Origin: Entamoeba invadens IP1
Lineage: Eukaryota > Evosea > Mastigamoebida > Endamoebidae
Length of the DNA stretch: 13,875 nucleotides
Assembly: GCF_000330505.1 (NCBI RefSeq)
Contig: NW_004443531.1
Span: 26,292-40,166, forward strand
Reading direction: 5' to 3'
Each line of letters opens with the position of its first letter. The first letter of the stretch is position 1. A program made the translations under genes and the position numbers. Shown in pieces: positions 1 to 9,920 of this stretch. The notes under the pieces are model-generated. The model had not been told where the DNA came from. It was given only the letters and a program-made list of their open reading frames with translations, and searched no databases.

Positions 1-1696
1 ATAGATAGCATACACCATTTTCATCTGGGGTATATGAATAATCATCACCTTCAAATTCAAGAAACAAACCATACATTTTCCATCATCGTTTCTAACTTCA
101 CAATTGTCGCCAGCAAAAATGCAAGTTTTTCCATCTTCACTTGGCACCATTGGATAACTGTTGCTATTACACAATTGACACTTTTCATCTATTGTCTCTT
201 GTATGCAATTTTCAATCATGGGACCAGGAACTCACTTGTCAATATGGATATCCTCCAAGACATCCATATTGACAAGAAGCTTCACATTTATTGCACACGT
301 AATTTTCATCGAGATAATAACCATCATAACACCTAACACACACGTCACGAGTATCATCACGGTAATCACAGAAATCGTTTTCTTTACACTTCATAGTTGT
401 GCCACTCACATATGTACACTTTTCAGAGCAACGATTACACCGATCCTTTATTAAATCAGTACAAGTCATTACATTGCAATTTTCACATTCACCGTCTTGA
501 AGGTAATAGCCTTGTGGACACGAAAGACATTCTGTTACATTTGAAACATTACAAGTCTCACATATTCCTTCACATTTTTCACACGTTTTATCGTTGAGAT
601 AATACCCCACTATACAACTTGTACACGACGTCACATCGTTTGATGAACACGTTTTGCATAAAGTATCACATTTAACACACTTTCCTTCAATAAGTACATA
701 ACCATCTATACATATTTGACACGTTTCAGGAGAATCAATCAAACAATTTTCACACCCAGTTCCACACTGATAACATATACCATCTTCTAATTTATAGCCT
801 TCTAGACATTCATAACAACGATTGACATTTTTGGGAGAACACTCTTTACACCCATGAACTTGGCTACAATCTCCACATTTGTCTTCTGCTAATTTGGCTA
901 AGCCATCATTACACCTTTGACATATAGACGTATTCATGTCACAGTTTTTACAATTCTCAACAGTACATTTCGAACACTTTAATATACCATCCATCCCATA
1001 CCCATTATTACACTTCGTGCAAATTCCTCCGTCATCTTCGTCTGACTCGTGGCAGTTGTCGATTTTAATACATTCGGTGATGTTGTTGAATGAATTATCA
1101 CTACATTCTGAACACTCAAATTGGGACTCATATTCTATACAAAGTGGGATCTTACCAAGTTTACAAGTACCACTTTCTTTGTCAAGGTAATATCCAGTTA
1201 TACAATATTCACACGTTCCATCTTCTTTGGCGACTTCGCAGTTGGAAATTTTAATACACTTACCATCTAAAATGTAAGACCCACTAACACACTCGGTACA
1301 TACAGAACAGTCTTTTGTAGCACTTTTACAAAGAGAGTTTCCAAAGAAAGAACAATCATAACACTCGGTCTCATTCACAATTGTATAACCTTTGGGACAC
1401 TCTGTACATGTGGCAACTTTATTATAAAATTCTATTGAAGCACACAACTCGTCTCCAATAACACAAGTGTAATTTGAAAAATCAAATTTATAACCTGGAC
1501 TACATTTTTCACATTGACTGTATGTTGAAGACACCCCACAATGGAAATCAAGTCTTGATATGCATAAATGAGAATCGTCTAAAAAGTAGTTATTTATACA
1601 CTCTGTACATACACCATCGGTCACTTTGTTACAATATGAACTTGGTGAAGCAATACTAAAAGTGTTTAATATTAAAAGTGATATTATTAACACCAT
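1..1696 (-). pseudogene. CxxC-repeat (furin-like) secreted/surface protein, 3'-broken and cut by the window edge
   Basis: The minus-strand frame runs from ATG at 1696 to TGA at 239-241, about 485 residues. I chose this ATG because residues 1-16 (MVLIISLLILNTFSIA) form a textbook signal peptide, and no in-frame ATG lies further upstream. The rest is almost entirely cysteine modules of the form CxxC...GY(Y/x)L...C, with more than 20 CxxC pairs. This resembles furin-like/growth-factor-receptor repeats of Entamoeba transmembrane kinases and Gal/GalNAc lectin intermediate subunits. No membrane segment, GPI signal or kinase domain is seen before the stop. Past the stop, positions about 222-70 continue the cysteine pattern in another frame (EKCQLC, GKTC, DNCEV, GKCMVC). 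The pattern then shifts frame again near 55-70 and stays open to the edge (DENGVCYL). This suggests a damaged gene whose C-terminal half lies outside the window. Sequencing error is the alternative. The exact ligand or role is unknown. Confidence 0.8.
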
Positions 1697-1727
1697 TATT
1701 ACACTTGTAATAATATTTTTATTTGAG

Positions 1728-1737
1728 TTTTTTATAC
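1728..1737 (-). promoter_or_regulatory. TATA-like element upstream of the CxxC-repeat gene
   Basis: On the minus strand GTATAAAAAA lies roughly 32-41 bases before the chosen ATG. Entamoeba core promoters carry a GTATTTAAA-type box about 30 bases before the transcription start, and 5' leaders are very short. The position and sequence fit loosely, but in DNA this AT-rich a chance match is possible. Confidence 0.35.
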
Positions 1738-1831
1738 TCAATTTATTGTTTTAGTAACAAAGAGTGGGATGAGGAACTGCAAAAATATACCAAGTGCTTT
1801 TTAATTGGTGAATAATTTGGGATTTCTCAAC

Positions 1832-1880
1832 TTTAAGGTGTATAATTTTTTTATCCCATGATTAGTTCTCCCAATTTTAA
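1832..1880 (+). repeat. Left diverged terminal inverted repeat of the MULE relic
   Basis: The plus strand here carries TTATCCCA, then five bases, then AGTTCTCCCA and a T-rich stretch. The reverse complement of 4545-4572 has the same two blocks at the same spacing. A weaker match extends outward to ACTTTAAGGTGT (left) against ACTTTGTGTCC (right). Both copies face inward around the transposase relic at 1985-3688, as terminal inverted repeats should. The left copy is only about 135-185 bases upstream of the ATG of the CxxC-repeat gene, so the old insertion sits in that gene's promoter region. Confidence 0.5.
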
Positions 1881-1984
1881 CAGAACATTCTTTTCAACAC
1901 ATAATGTATTTTTATTTTTTTGACTTACAATAAACTAAAAATATAAAAAACAAAAACCACAAAACACGTTAAAGTTCATAATCA

Positions 1985-3688
1985 ATTATTTTTTTGGTTT
2001 GGCGTTTTTGTTTGCCAAACTTTTTCTTAACTTTTTTTCTTTTTTGTTAATAGCAAGCAGTTGCATTTTCTTTTTGTTTTATTTTCATTCAACTTTGGAG
2101 CACTTTAAAAATAACAATTGGGCGTATTTGAATTATCCGAAGTTTTAGTTTCCATTTCATTTATCAAATTCGATTGGTTTGAATTGTTCGTTATTGTTTG
2201 TTCAATACTTGATATTTTTTCCATTTTTTTTCTCCGATTATTACAAAATCTATTTGTGTACTACTTACTATATTTTGAATTTCCTTTGAATTAATACTTT
2301 CAAGTGTTTCTCCCTCCGATTCAAAAAACATTCAAACGAGTTTTTAGAATGAAGTTTTGCAAAAATAGTATCTAACAACAATTCAATATTACAATTTATT
2401 ATTTTATCAGTGTAAAACCGATTGACTAACATTTGAATACACTTCGTAGTGGTTTCTTACTTTTTGGATTTGTCATTTCAGTTTGAACTTTTATGTCTGT
2501 CTCATTTATAATGTCCAACAAATGATCGATAAATTTTCCAAAAATTGGTTTTGGTGTAAGAATGGTTCGAGAAAGCATATTGTGAAAGGATTCTGCTATA
2601 TTGTTGGTGCGCATCATTGAATCATGGTGGCACCAAATCGAAATCATTACATCATTTAACCAAGTGTTTTCGAAATATTTATAAACAATAAAAGAATCTT
2701 TATCTTTTAAACGTGATTGTAATATATATAATTGATGTTTTAAATCTGTTTTTTTTCAAAATAGGAAGTGTCATAAGTCTTCTTACTTCTTTGGAGAATT
2801 GCCCATTACACTTATATTTTTCAGACAAGCCAAAGTTTTGAATTTTCCGCCACTAACATTGTGTAAAATGGAAATAACACCCTTTCATTTGACAACTCAA
2901 ATCTCTAATAGATTTTATAAAACCTGCCTCAAAATCGGAATATATTGTCAAATCGGTTCTATTAAAAAGTGGAACACCAAATAATATCAAAGATATTTGA
3001 TCAATAACAAATAATACTTCGTTGTATACTGTTGCATCTTTTTTATTTAACAAAACATAAAAACAAGAAAATGAAAACAAATCACTACACACAACATGAA
3101 ATGTCACCAACTGATAATGGGTTGTTGGGCACCTAATAAAAGTGCCATCTACACAAATAACATTGGCGTATGTGGCTTTTTCTAACATTGATTTCGAACC
3201 AAAAATTATAATTGTATTATCTTCGTTTCTATACAATAAAATGTTTTTACTTTTTCATTTTCAAAATAATTATCAATGGTTACTGTTTTGTATTATTTAT
3301 TTTTATATGTTCTTGCTAATCTACTGGACACACTCAGTCTTGAATTGGTGTTTATTAAACAATTTTTTACTATTTCTTTAACTGGTTTATATTTGTTTTT
3401 CTCATCATAGATTTATGTTCTGATTTTTTGTATTTCTTTCAATCTCTGAATATATTCCATGTGATTTGTATGACCATTCAAATGCTGTGGCTTTGGTCCA
3501 ACAAGATAATTAACTTCTTCATCAACAACTTCTTTTACAAGTGTAATAGTTACTCCACAATCTTTACAACTATACCGTTTATGTGAAGAGTCTTTTGAAT
3601 AAGAAATATAACCTTCAAAACAAGGTAAAAGTGTTCTTTTTGTTGAATAGACAAATTCAACTTTGTGTTCTTGAGTTGGACTGTCCAT
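1985..3688 (-). pseudogene. Decayed Mutator-like (MULE) transposase with FLYWCH finger
   Basis: This minus-strand relic starts at ATG 3688. It opens with a FLYWCH-type zinc finger over residues about 12-75 (LLPCFEGYISY, RYSCKDC, HTNH). An in-frame TAA at 3413-3415 follows, then more coding in the same frame, a second stop and a frameshift near 3240. The MULE DDE core follows at 3236-2853: ICVDGTF, HYQLVTFH, SDFEAGF and CYFHFTQC. A TAG replaces one codon directly before WRKIQ at about 2851. The typical C-terminal motif RTNNIAESFH lies in the open stretch 2647-2426. Further shifted frames run to a lysine-rich tail near 1985 (FGKQKRQTKK). At least five lesions rule out function. DNA-cutting transposase activity is known for the family. 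The N-terminus is about 200 residues shorter than in the second MULE, so the two are different subfamilies or this one is truncated. Confidence 0.85.
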
Positions 3689-4544
3689 TTGTTAGTAATT
3701 TTGATTGTTATTTTTAGTTTTTTATTTGTATTATATATCGAATATCTCATGTTATAAACAGAAAACCTTTCTTTTTAACTTGTTTTCGAATTAAAAAAAT
3801 ATATCAATGTAAATAATTGTTGATTTAAATGTATATAAATATAAAAAGATTTTGATTTTTGTATGTTTTTTATTGTAATAAATATTTAGTATTAATTTTG
3901 GATTTTGAACTATTTTAATAACCGATTTACTTAGTATGATCGTGTTTATTTTAAAATAATATATAAATACTTCACGTTTATATTAATATATATTCGAAAG
4001 AAAAACACAACACAAAATAATTACATTTTTTTCAATAAAAAAACAAAAAATAACAAAAAAATAAATCTTAAAATGCCTCATACACATTTTTTGGCAATCT
4101 TAACATAACTAACACATTACAAAAAACCTACTTATACAAAAATCTTATTTTTTAACTTTTATTATAATATGTTTTAGTTTCTATTTAAAATAGTTGATTA
4201 TATTTTTTGTTGCTGATGATGAATTATTAAATCTTTTTTGCCTTTGTGACAACATCAGTATAGTAAAATAAACTATTTATAAAGATATGTTCCATTGATT
4301 TGTGCAGCGAAATTTGTTTAAAATGCATTTTTGTTTTTTATTTTAAATAACTTGATAAAAATTTCCAAAAATATATTTACATGTTTATTGATATTATTGA
4401 TAAAAATAACCATATTTGTTCAATTAATATATTCAAAACTTGTTCTTATGCTTGCAACACTATATAGTAGCTTAAAATAGTTATAAATAAAACAAATAAA
4501 TGATTGTAATTATTATTTAAAGAACATTTTTATTAAATACTACA
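3689..4544. other. AT-rich non-coding spacer inside the MULE relic
   Basis: I see no coding signal here on either strand. The stretch is dominated by A/T runs and frequent stops. It lies between the transposase start and the right inverted repeat, so it is probably the 5' untranslated and sub-terminal part of the old element. Confidence 0.5.
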
Positions 4545-4613
4545 AAAATGGGAGAACTCGTCCTGGGATAAATTTCCTAAACTCCGGACACAAAGTCCTA
4601 CGTATCGGACTTT
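4545..4613 (-). repeat. Right diverged terminal inverted repeat, with a 22-base palindrome at its outer side
   Basis: The part at 4545-4572 is the reverse complement of the block at about 1850-1880 (TTATCCCA...AGTTCTCCCA). At its outer side, 4592-4613 is a palindrome: AAAGTCC, an 8-base centre, then GGACTTT. The stretch 4576-4602 also matches, inverted, 5674-5702. GC content is visibly higher than in the surrounding spacer, which makes the matches less likely to be chance. Confidence 0.5.
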
Positions 4614-5673
4614 CGGATTTGTTTTTCTGCTATTTTTTAAAATTTTTATTGAAATAATTAATGAATTATGTGAAGAAAAACGGGAAATGAGCTAAATGTT
4701 ATGAGCATTTATAATTTTTATATTATTTTTGATGTGTTTTTTCTTCAATTATTTGTTTGTTCATCCCACAAAAACGTTCATTAAAACATTCATTGTTTTC
4801 ACAAATTATAAATAAAGTAACCACTTTGTTTTGATATGTAAAAATATTTTTTTAGCATTAACAAAAATATTGTTTTTTTGATTATAATTGTTGTTAACAA
4901 AACAATAATTATAATACATTTTATTATAATCACAATAATTGATAAAAGTGTTCCATTAACAACTGTCATTATTGTTTTATATTTTTGTCATTAAACAATA
5001 ACAGAATTTGCTTTGTCTTTTCATATTATTATTAAACAAATTCTATAATAAATTAATAATGAAATGATTAAATATTATAAAAGTCAAATAAACACAAGTG
5101 ATAATTGTTAATTTTTATTTTATTATAAAAAGTATTTTTATTCCAATTAATATTTCGAATCACCTATATTTTATTTATAAAAACAAAATTAATCAATTAT
5201 TATATATTTACATTTTTATAATTAATATTTTAATATTTTCAACATAACGAAAATAAAAAATTTTTGTTACTTGTGGTGTTTTAATTAATTTCATGTGTTT
5301 CCATATAAAATTTTGATACACTTTTTAATTTAATTAAATAATAGAATTATAATTAAGTCGTGTTTTTCGTTGTTATCGTAAAAATCAACGAATTAAAAAA
5401 AATACTTTTATTTTCATTTTTTAAATGTTATAATATTGATTAAATTTGCGATTTTTGTATAAAATTTGGGTATGAAATTAATTATTCGTGTTTTATAAAC
5501 CAAAATATTCCATGATTTTGAAATAAGGAAATTGTAGTGTAAGTAGAAAATATAAATCAAAAAATAAGAGGCAAAAAATCGAAATAAGGGAAAATAATGA
5601 TAAGTAAAACAGGTATAAATTTCGACAAAATATATTAATATCCCGAAAAACAAAAGAAAAAATACTGTTTTAA
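4614..5673. other. AT-rich spacer without recognised genes
   Basis: This is about 1.06 kb of very AT-rich DNA. An imperfect palindrome at 4881-4915, centred on TTGTTAACAA with ATTATAATT-type arms, is the only local structure. A hydrophobic open frame on the minus strand at 5414-5704 has the composition expected of translated A/T-rich DNA and no recognisable motif, so I do not call it a gene. Confidence 0.5.
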
Positions 5674-5702
5674 CGTGTCGGACTTTATGGCCCAAGTTTA
5701 GC
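5674..5702 (+). repeat. Third copy of the GGACTTT...AGTTTAG end-like motif
   Basis: CGTGTCGGACTTTATGGCCC followed by AAGTTTAG matches the reverse complement of 4576-4602 with a few substitutions. It lies about 120 bases before the HTH transposase relic and in the orientation expected of a left terminal repeat. No convincing right partner is seen. ATAAAGTCC at 6374-6382 is the nearest candidate and is too short to claim. Confidence 0.4.
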
Positions 5703-5825
5703 ATCTAAAAAACTTCCATATAAAATATGAAATAATGGTATTTTTGTTTTATAAAAACACACAAATGATCCCAAAAGTGCATTTAAAAAAACTGATAATT
5801 ATTATATGTCAAAACCTTTAGAGTC

Positions 5826-6110
5826 AAACCTTTATTAATCAGAAAAAGAATAAAAATAACAAGAGCAAATGCGTTGTTCGAAGAAAATTATTCTTACAGT
5901 GCCTTCGCAAAAATAGTTGGAATTACAAAAACCATAGTATCTGAATTAAAAAGAGGGGGAGAGGCAAACCAAAAAATGGGTCGACCATAAAAAGTGTCCA
6001 GAGAACATATTCAATTTGTAGTAAAACAGACAATTGATTCAATTCCAAAACGATTTAAATTATGCATCGAGAATCAAGTAAAATTTGATAGGACATTTGC
6101 TTTAATTTAT
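5826..6110 (+). pseudogene. N-terminal HTH fragment of a Tc1/mariner- or pogo-like transposase
   Basis: The plus-strand frame from 5826 reads KPLLIRKRIKITRANALF, then FAKIVGITKTIVSELKR, a helix-turn-helix of the type that opens Tc1/mariner and pogo transposases. The linker MGRP follows, and an in-frame TAA at 5988-5990 sits just where GRPRK-like linkers continue. The same frame goes on as KVSREHIQFVVKQ before fading near 6110. No DDE/D catalytic domain is found downstream. A short shifted stretch near 6340-6410 (GKGWLIF, SPDIERK) weakly recalls the second, CENP-B-type HTH. There is no usable start codon in the frame. This is a relic. It shares its architecture with the fragment at 13430-13875. 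Confidence 0.55.
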
Positions 6111-7031
6111 TGTTTTTTGATTTTTAGAACTCGAAATTTTATTATTATTTGTATTGAAAGAGAAACCTCGAATTTGTTTTTTTGTTTGAAATAAAAATTT
6201 AACGAAATTGATTTTTAGTATTTTGACATAAATGATTCAGATTCAATTCACTGAGATGTTTGTTGTTGTGTAATTAGCACAACTATACTGTGTGTGTTGT
6301 CTAGTAGAATATCCAAATTTTGTCCAAACAAATAACAAGATCGGGTTTTTGGAAAAGGTTGGCTGATATTTTAATAAAGTCCTGATATTGAACGAAAATA
6401 ATTGAACGGAATTGGTATTTTTTTCAAAATTAAGTCTGTACTTTCGATTTTTTGTTTTTTTTGTTTTTTAGGAGAAATAAAAAATAAAAAACGGGACTTT
6501 AGGTAGTTCTATAAATACGGTGGTACAGACTTTTGAACTACAGTTTACATTAAACAATAAAAAAATTGGTTTTAAGTTGGAAATAAAATAGAAATTGCAA
6601 AAGGTAACATTTACACATCAGTGATAATTAATTTAAACTATATAAAATTTATGTTCATACAATTTTTATAATCAAATGATTTATAAACTTTTCAAAAAAC
6701 TAATTATACTAACTGTGTATTTTTTCAGACAGTACGAAGTAGCAAGACTTATGACAGCTTTTGTTTGTTTAAATTAGATTTTTTCTATTCTTTGTATTTA
6801 AATGAAGTGACTAATCTCTCAAAAAGTTTTAATAAAAATATTAAAATCGAACTTAATAATTATTAAAAAGTTTTTTTAGTGTGAAATATATTATTAATTA
6901 TAACAACATTTTCCCTCTATTACATATAATCCATATATTTATTTTGTGTTATTGTCTGATTTCTTTTCAAATATATAGACTGTTAAGTCAATTGTTTGTT
7001 AATGACTCTTGACAAGTTGATGTGGTGTTGG
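6111..7031. other. AT-rich spacer left of the MULE
   Basis: No gene is recognised. The first 300 bases may hold further decayed transposase sequence. The rest is A/T-rich with frequent stops. It forms the left flank of the inserted MULE. The only structure noted is an inverted repeat at 6423-6537. Confidence 0.45.
6423..6537. repeat. Short inverted-repeat pair spanning about 115 bases
   Basis: AAGTCTGTAC at 6432-6441 is exactly inverted as GTACAGACTT at 6523-6532. The match extends outward through TTCAAAA (left) and TTTTGAA (right), with three extra bases on the left. The interior is T-rich, then A-rich, and holds CGGGACTTTAGG. It could be a small foldback element or the end of a decayed transposon. 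Confidence 0.4.
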
Positions 7032-7370
7032 GATACAATAATCTGTATAATAATATTCCAATAAATAATATTCCAAATTTTTTATTCCACACGCTTCTAA
7101 TATATGTATATATTTGTTATTAAATTTTTAATAAAAATTATTTCATTCATTGTTATTTAAAATTAAAGTCAAATTTTAATGTAAATTTTGATTCAAATTA
7201 TTTGTTCGGGCTTTTAATTTCTTTTTTATAATTATACATGAAAACATTTGAATTTTTTTATAACTAGACTCGGCAAACAATTATTATTGGCCACAATATT
7301 ATTTTTAAAAGACGATATTAAACACAAAATGGAAAAAATATGTATAAAATGCAGAAACATATATGAATTG
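7032..7370 (+). repeat. Left terminal inverted repeat of the MULE
   Basis: It starts GATACAATAATCTG and matches the reverse complement of 9921-10260. The inner 240 bases or so are almost perfectly identical, with differences around 7076-7105 and one near the inner edge. The outer end carries the 12-mer AATAATATTCCA twice, at 7049-7060 and 7064-7075. An ATG at 7248 opens an inward frame that is the mirror of the one in the right repeat. Confidence 0.93.
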
Positions 7371-7389
7371 CACGTTTTTGATTTTAATC

Positions 7390-7407
7390 TATATATATAT
7401 ATATATT
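7390..7407. repeat. TA dinucleotide microsatellite
   Basis: An uninterrupted run of TA repeats sits just inside the left terminal repeat and about 30 bases downstream of the transposase stop codon. It is a simple repeat with no assigned role. Confidence 0.8.
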
Positions 7408-7437
7408 TAATTAAATTACCAAAACAAAGACTTCAAT

Positions 7438-9830
7438 TTATTTTTTTGGTATTCTTTTGCACTTCCTTTTTTTCCCATCACCTACAAAACTTCTTTTCGA
7501 AGGAGATATATATTTAGTTTGTTTCGTTTCGTTTTGGTTATCATCACAAATAGGTTTATGTATAATTTCAAATTTTTGTTTTTCCGTTTCAGTATTTGTT
7601 TCTTGTATTTCTAATACCAATTTAGATAATTCAGTATTTGTTTCGCTTTCTTTCATCATTTGTCTAATTGTTCGTTTCCCACTCTTTGTATTTTCAATTT
7701 GTGCTTTAGTTTTCTGAGGTTTCAATTCATTTTCAAAATCAACTTGATGTTTTTTCAGCATCATAAACATCTCCGATATAATTTTCATTGACATGTGAAC
7801 AATTAATAGATTTGATTTTATCAAATACTTTTTCGTTTTCGCTTATATTTTCTTCTTCTGGGTCTTTTTCATAGAGAATATTCCATTTAAAACTATCCAC
7901 TTCTTCAGTTATAAATTTTTCGAAATTTTCATTTGAACTGCTTTTGCTATAGTAATTAAGTGTAAGATTGAAAATTCTTGTTGGCCTCTTCACATAATGA
8001 GACTTTCCAGAATCCATTTGTTTCAATGATAAAAGTTGCATTTTTTCCATTTTCATCAAATGTTCTAAAAGAGTTTCTAAAGTTGGTTTTTTACAACAAA
8101 GGCGTTTTGCAAGTCCTGAATGATAACATTCACTCCTGTTATCAGTGCGTATTTCTTGATTGAATTGGCACCAAAGACGAATAGGCCATTTATTTATCCA
8201 ATTATCTTCAAAATAGTCAACAAAACGAATTAAACCACTTTTTATTTTTTCTTCGAAATCACAATTAATTACTTCTATTTTTATTTGGTTAAACGTTCTT
8301 TTATTTCCGATGGTTTATAAAAGGCAATAAATTTTAGTTTGTTAACGATTTTCCACACAGATGAACCTTCATAATAGTAAGTTGCCAAACAGATCCGTTG
8401 TGTTGCTCTCCAAATACACCGAGTGAAGTGAAAATAGCATTCATGAATCACACAACCAAACTTTGAAAGAGTGCTGATTACAGCAAATTCAAAATCCAAC
8501 ATTACACTGATATCGGGCGTAAAAATTTTCTTTCCCCAATGCTTCTCATAATACTCGTTGAGTCTTATATACATTGAGTTATAATCACATTCCCTTCTTT
8601 TACTCATCAATGCATGTGATATTGTAAAACATTGTCCATTTGCCAAAATAGCATGTATTGTATAAAGTTGTGCATAGTTATTCGGACAAGACCCAAAAGT
8701 CCCATCCATGCAAAGGTAAATAATTCTTCTGTTTTTTTGTTAGAAATCATAATAAATACATCATCTTCACCACTAACACAATAATCACCACTTTCCAAAA
8801 GTTCCAGTAAATCACTTTCAACCATTTCCGATTTGATTAAATTTATTGTACGCAGTATTGATGTTTGTCTCCGTTTGTCCATAGAATTAATTTCGTTGTA
8901 TTGCTCGAGTAGCTTTGTTCCAGACAGTGTAACATTTGATCCACTCGCCACAAGTTTTCTGATTTGGTCATCACTTTTTTATTTTTTGTTGGGAAGATGT
9001 GGGTGGTGAATACAACATTTATCATAAAACTTATAATCAACAAATTTAAAAGACTCTCCACTTCCTTCAGTTAAAATTGCCTCAATTTTCACTTTACAGA
9101 AAGGGCACTTGTAATATTTTCTTGAACCATTTTGGGGGTGAAAAACGTATCCATCGATAACAGGTAAAAAGAAATAAGTTTTCTTTTTTGTTGGTTTTTG
9201 ACTGGTAATCTGTGTAATGGGAGGATGGTACTGTTCACATAAATATACATCATCATTTTCATTTTCATTTTTTGATGTTTGGATTGTAATTTTTAATTTC
9301 TCAACATTTTTTTGTGTTTCTTTAGTCGATATAACTTCTTCTGATATTGATGTGACAATATTTGTTGAATTTGTTTTGTATGGAATTGGGGCACAAAAAG
9401 AACCACTCTGTGTATTTATAACTGTTGACTCAAAAGTGTGTGGAGTTAACTGTTGATTTGATAGATCATTAAATGGAAATGTATTTTGATCAAACAATGT
9501 TTGAATTGGTGTATTTTGTATTAAATTATGAGTAAACCCAAATATAGGTAAGCGTGCTTGAATTTGTTGAATATAACAATTTTTGAAATATTCTGCTGGT
9601 ATTGTACTCAATTGAGAAATTATATTTTGGTCAAATTGTCCAAACTGACTATCATATCTCCTTGAAAAATAATTTGTTTGATCATGATATCTAATATGTT
9701 GTGGCGCAACGTTGATGTTATTTAAAGGAATACAACTTTGTTGATGCCCAACACTTGGTACATTGTAATTACATACATTGTTAATCTGTGGATGTGTTAT
9801 TGAAAATGGGTGGTTAAATATGTTAGCCAT
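7438..9830 (-). pseudogene. MULE transposase in pieces: FLYWCH finger, DDE core, Lys-rich tail
   Basis: I place the start at ATG 9830, since the open frame upstream (to 10043) is terminal repeat and A/T-rich leader. Piece 1 (9830-8979, 283 residues) is Asn/Gln-rich and ends in a FLYWCH finger (VIDGYVFHPQNGSRKYYKC, CPFC, HHPH), then TAA. Piece 2 continues in the same frame to a run of seven A (8732-8738), where the frame shifts. Piece 3 holds the MULE core: CMDGTF, AQLYTIHA, LDFEFAV, CYFHFTRCIWR. A second shift lies at 8299-8302 (four A). Piece 4 carries WPIRLWCQF and RTDNRSECYH. A third shift lies at 7750-7755 (six A), and piece 5 ends in a basic tail (GDGKKRKCKR). One A gained or lost explains each shift. 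Without the breaks it would be about 797 codons. Whether it is truly dead or mis-sequenced is open. Confidence 0.85.
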
Positions 9831-9920
9831 ATAATATGTGTAAATATTTAGATGTATATTAAATATTAAAAAATATTGAAAAATTAAATATGAACAAATA
9901 TTGTGGAATTTATATCTATT

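Noticed and set aside
55..120. GTTTGT...CAG on the minus strand as an Entamoeba-type intron that would remove the frame break
   Set aside because: Joining at that acceptor gives a frame without the cysteine pattern. The shifted frame reading DENGVCYL is better explained by a small indel.
34..1659. Several plus-strand frames across the CxxC-repeat gene
   Set aside because: They are shadows of the cysteine-rich minus-strand gene and have no domain pattern of their own.
1997..2020. Hairpin GTTTGGC/GCCAAAC as a terminator or regulatory element
   Set aside because: It falls within the degraded lysine-rich tail of the MULE relic (codons for FGKQKRQTK on the minus strand), so coding origin explains it.
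5414..5704. A 96-codon hydrophobic minus-strand frame that looks like a small membrane protein
   Set aside because: Its Phe/Ile/Tyr/Leu content is what A/T-rich DNA gives on translation. There is no family motif, and its first codons overlap the repeat at 5674-5702.
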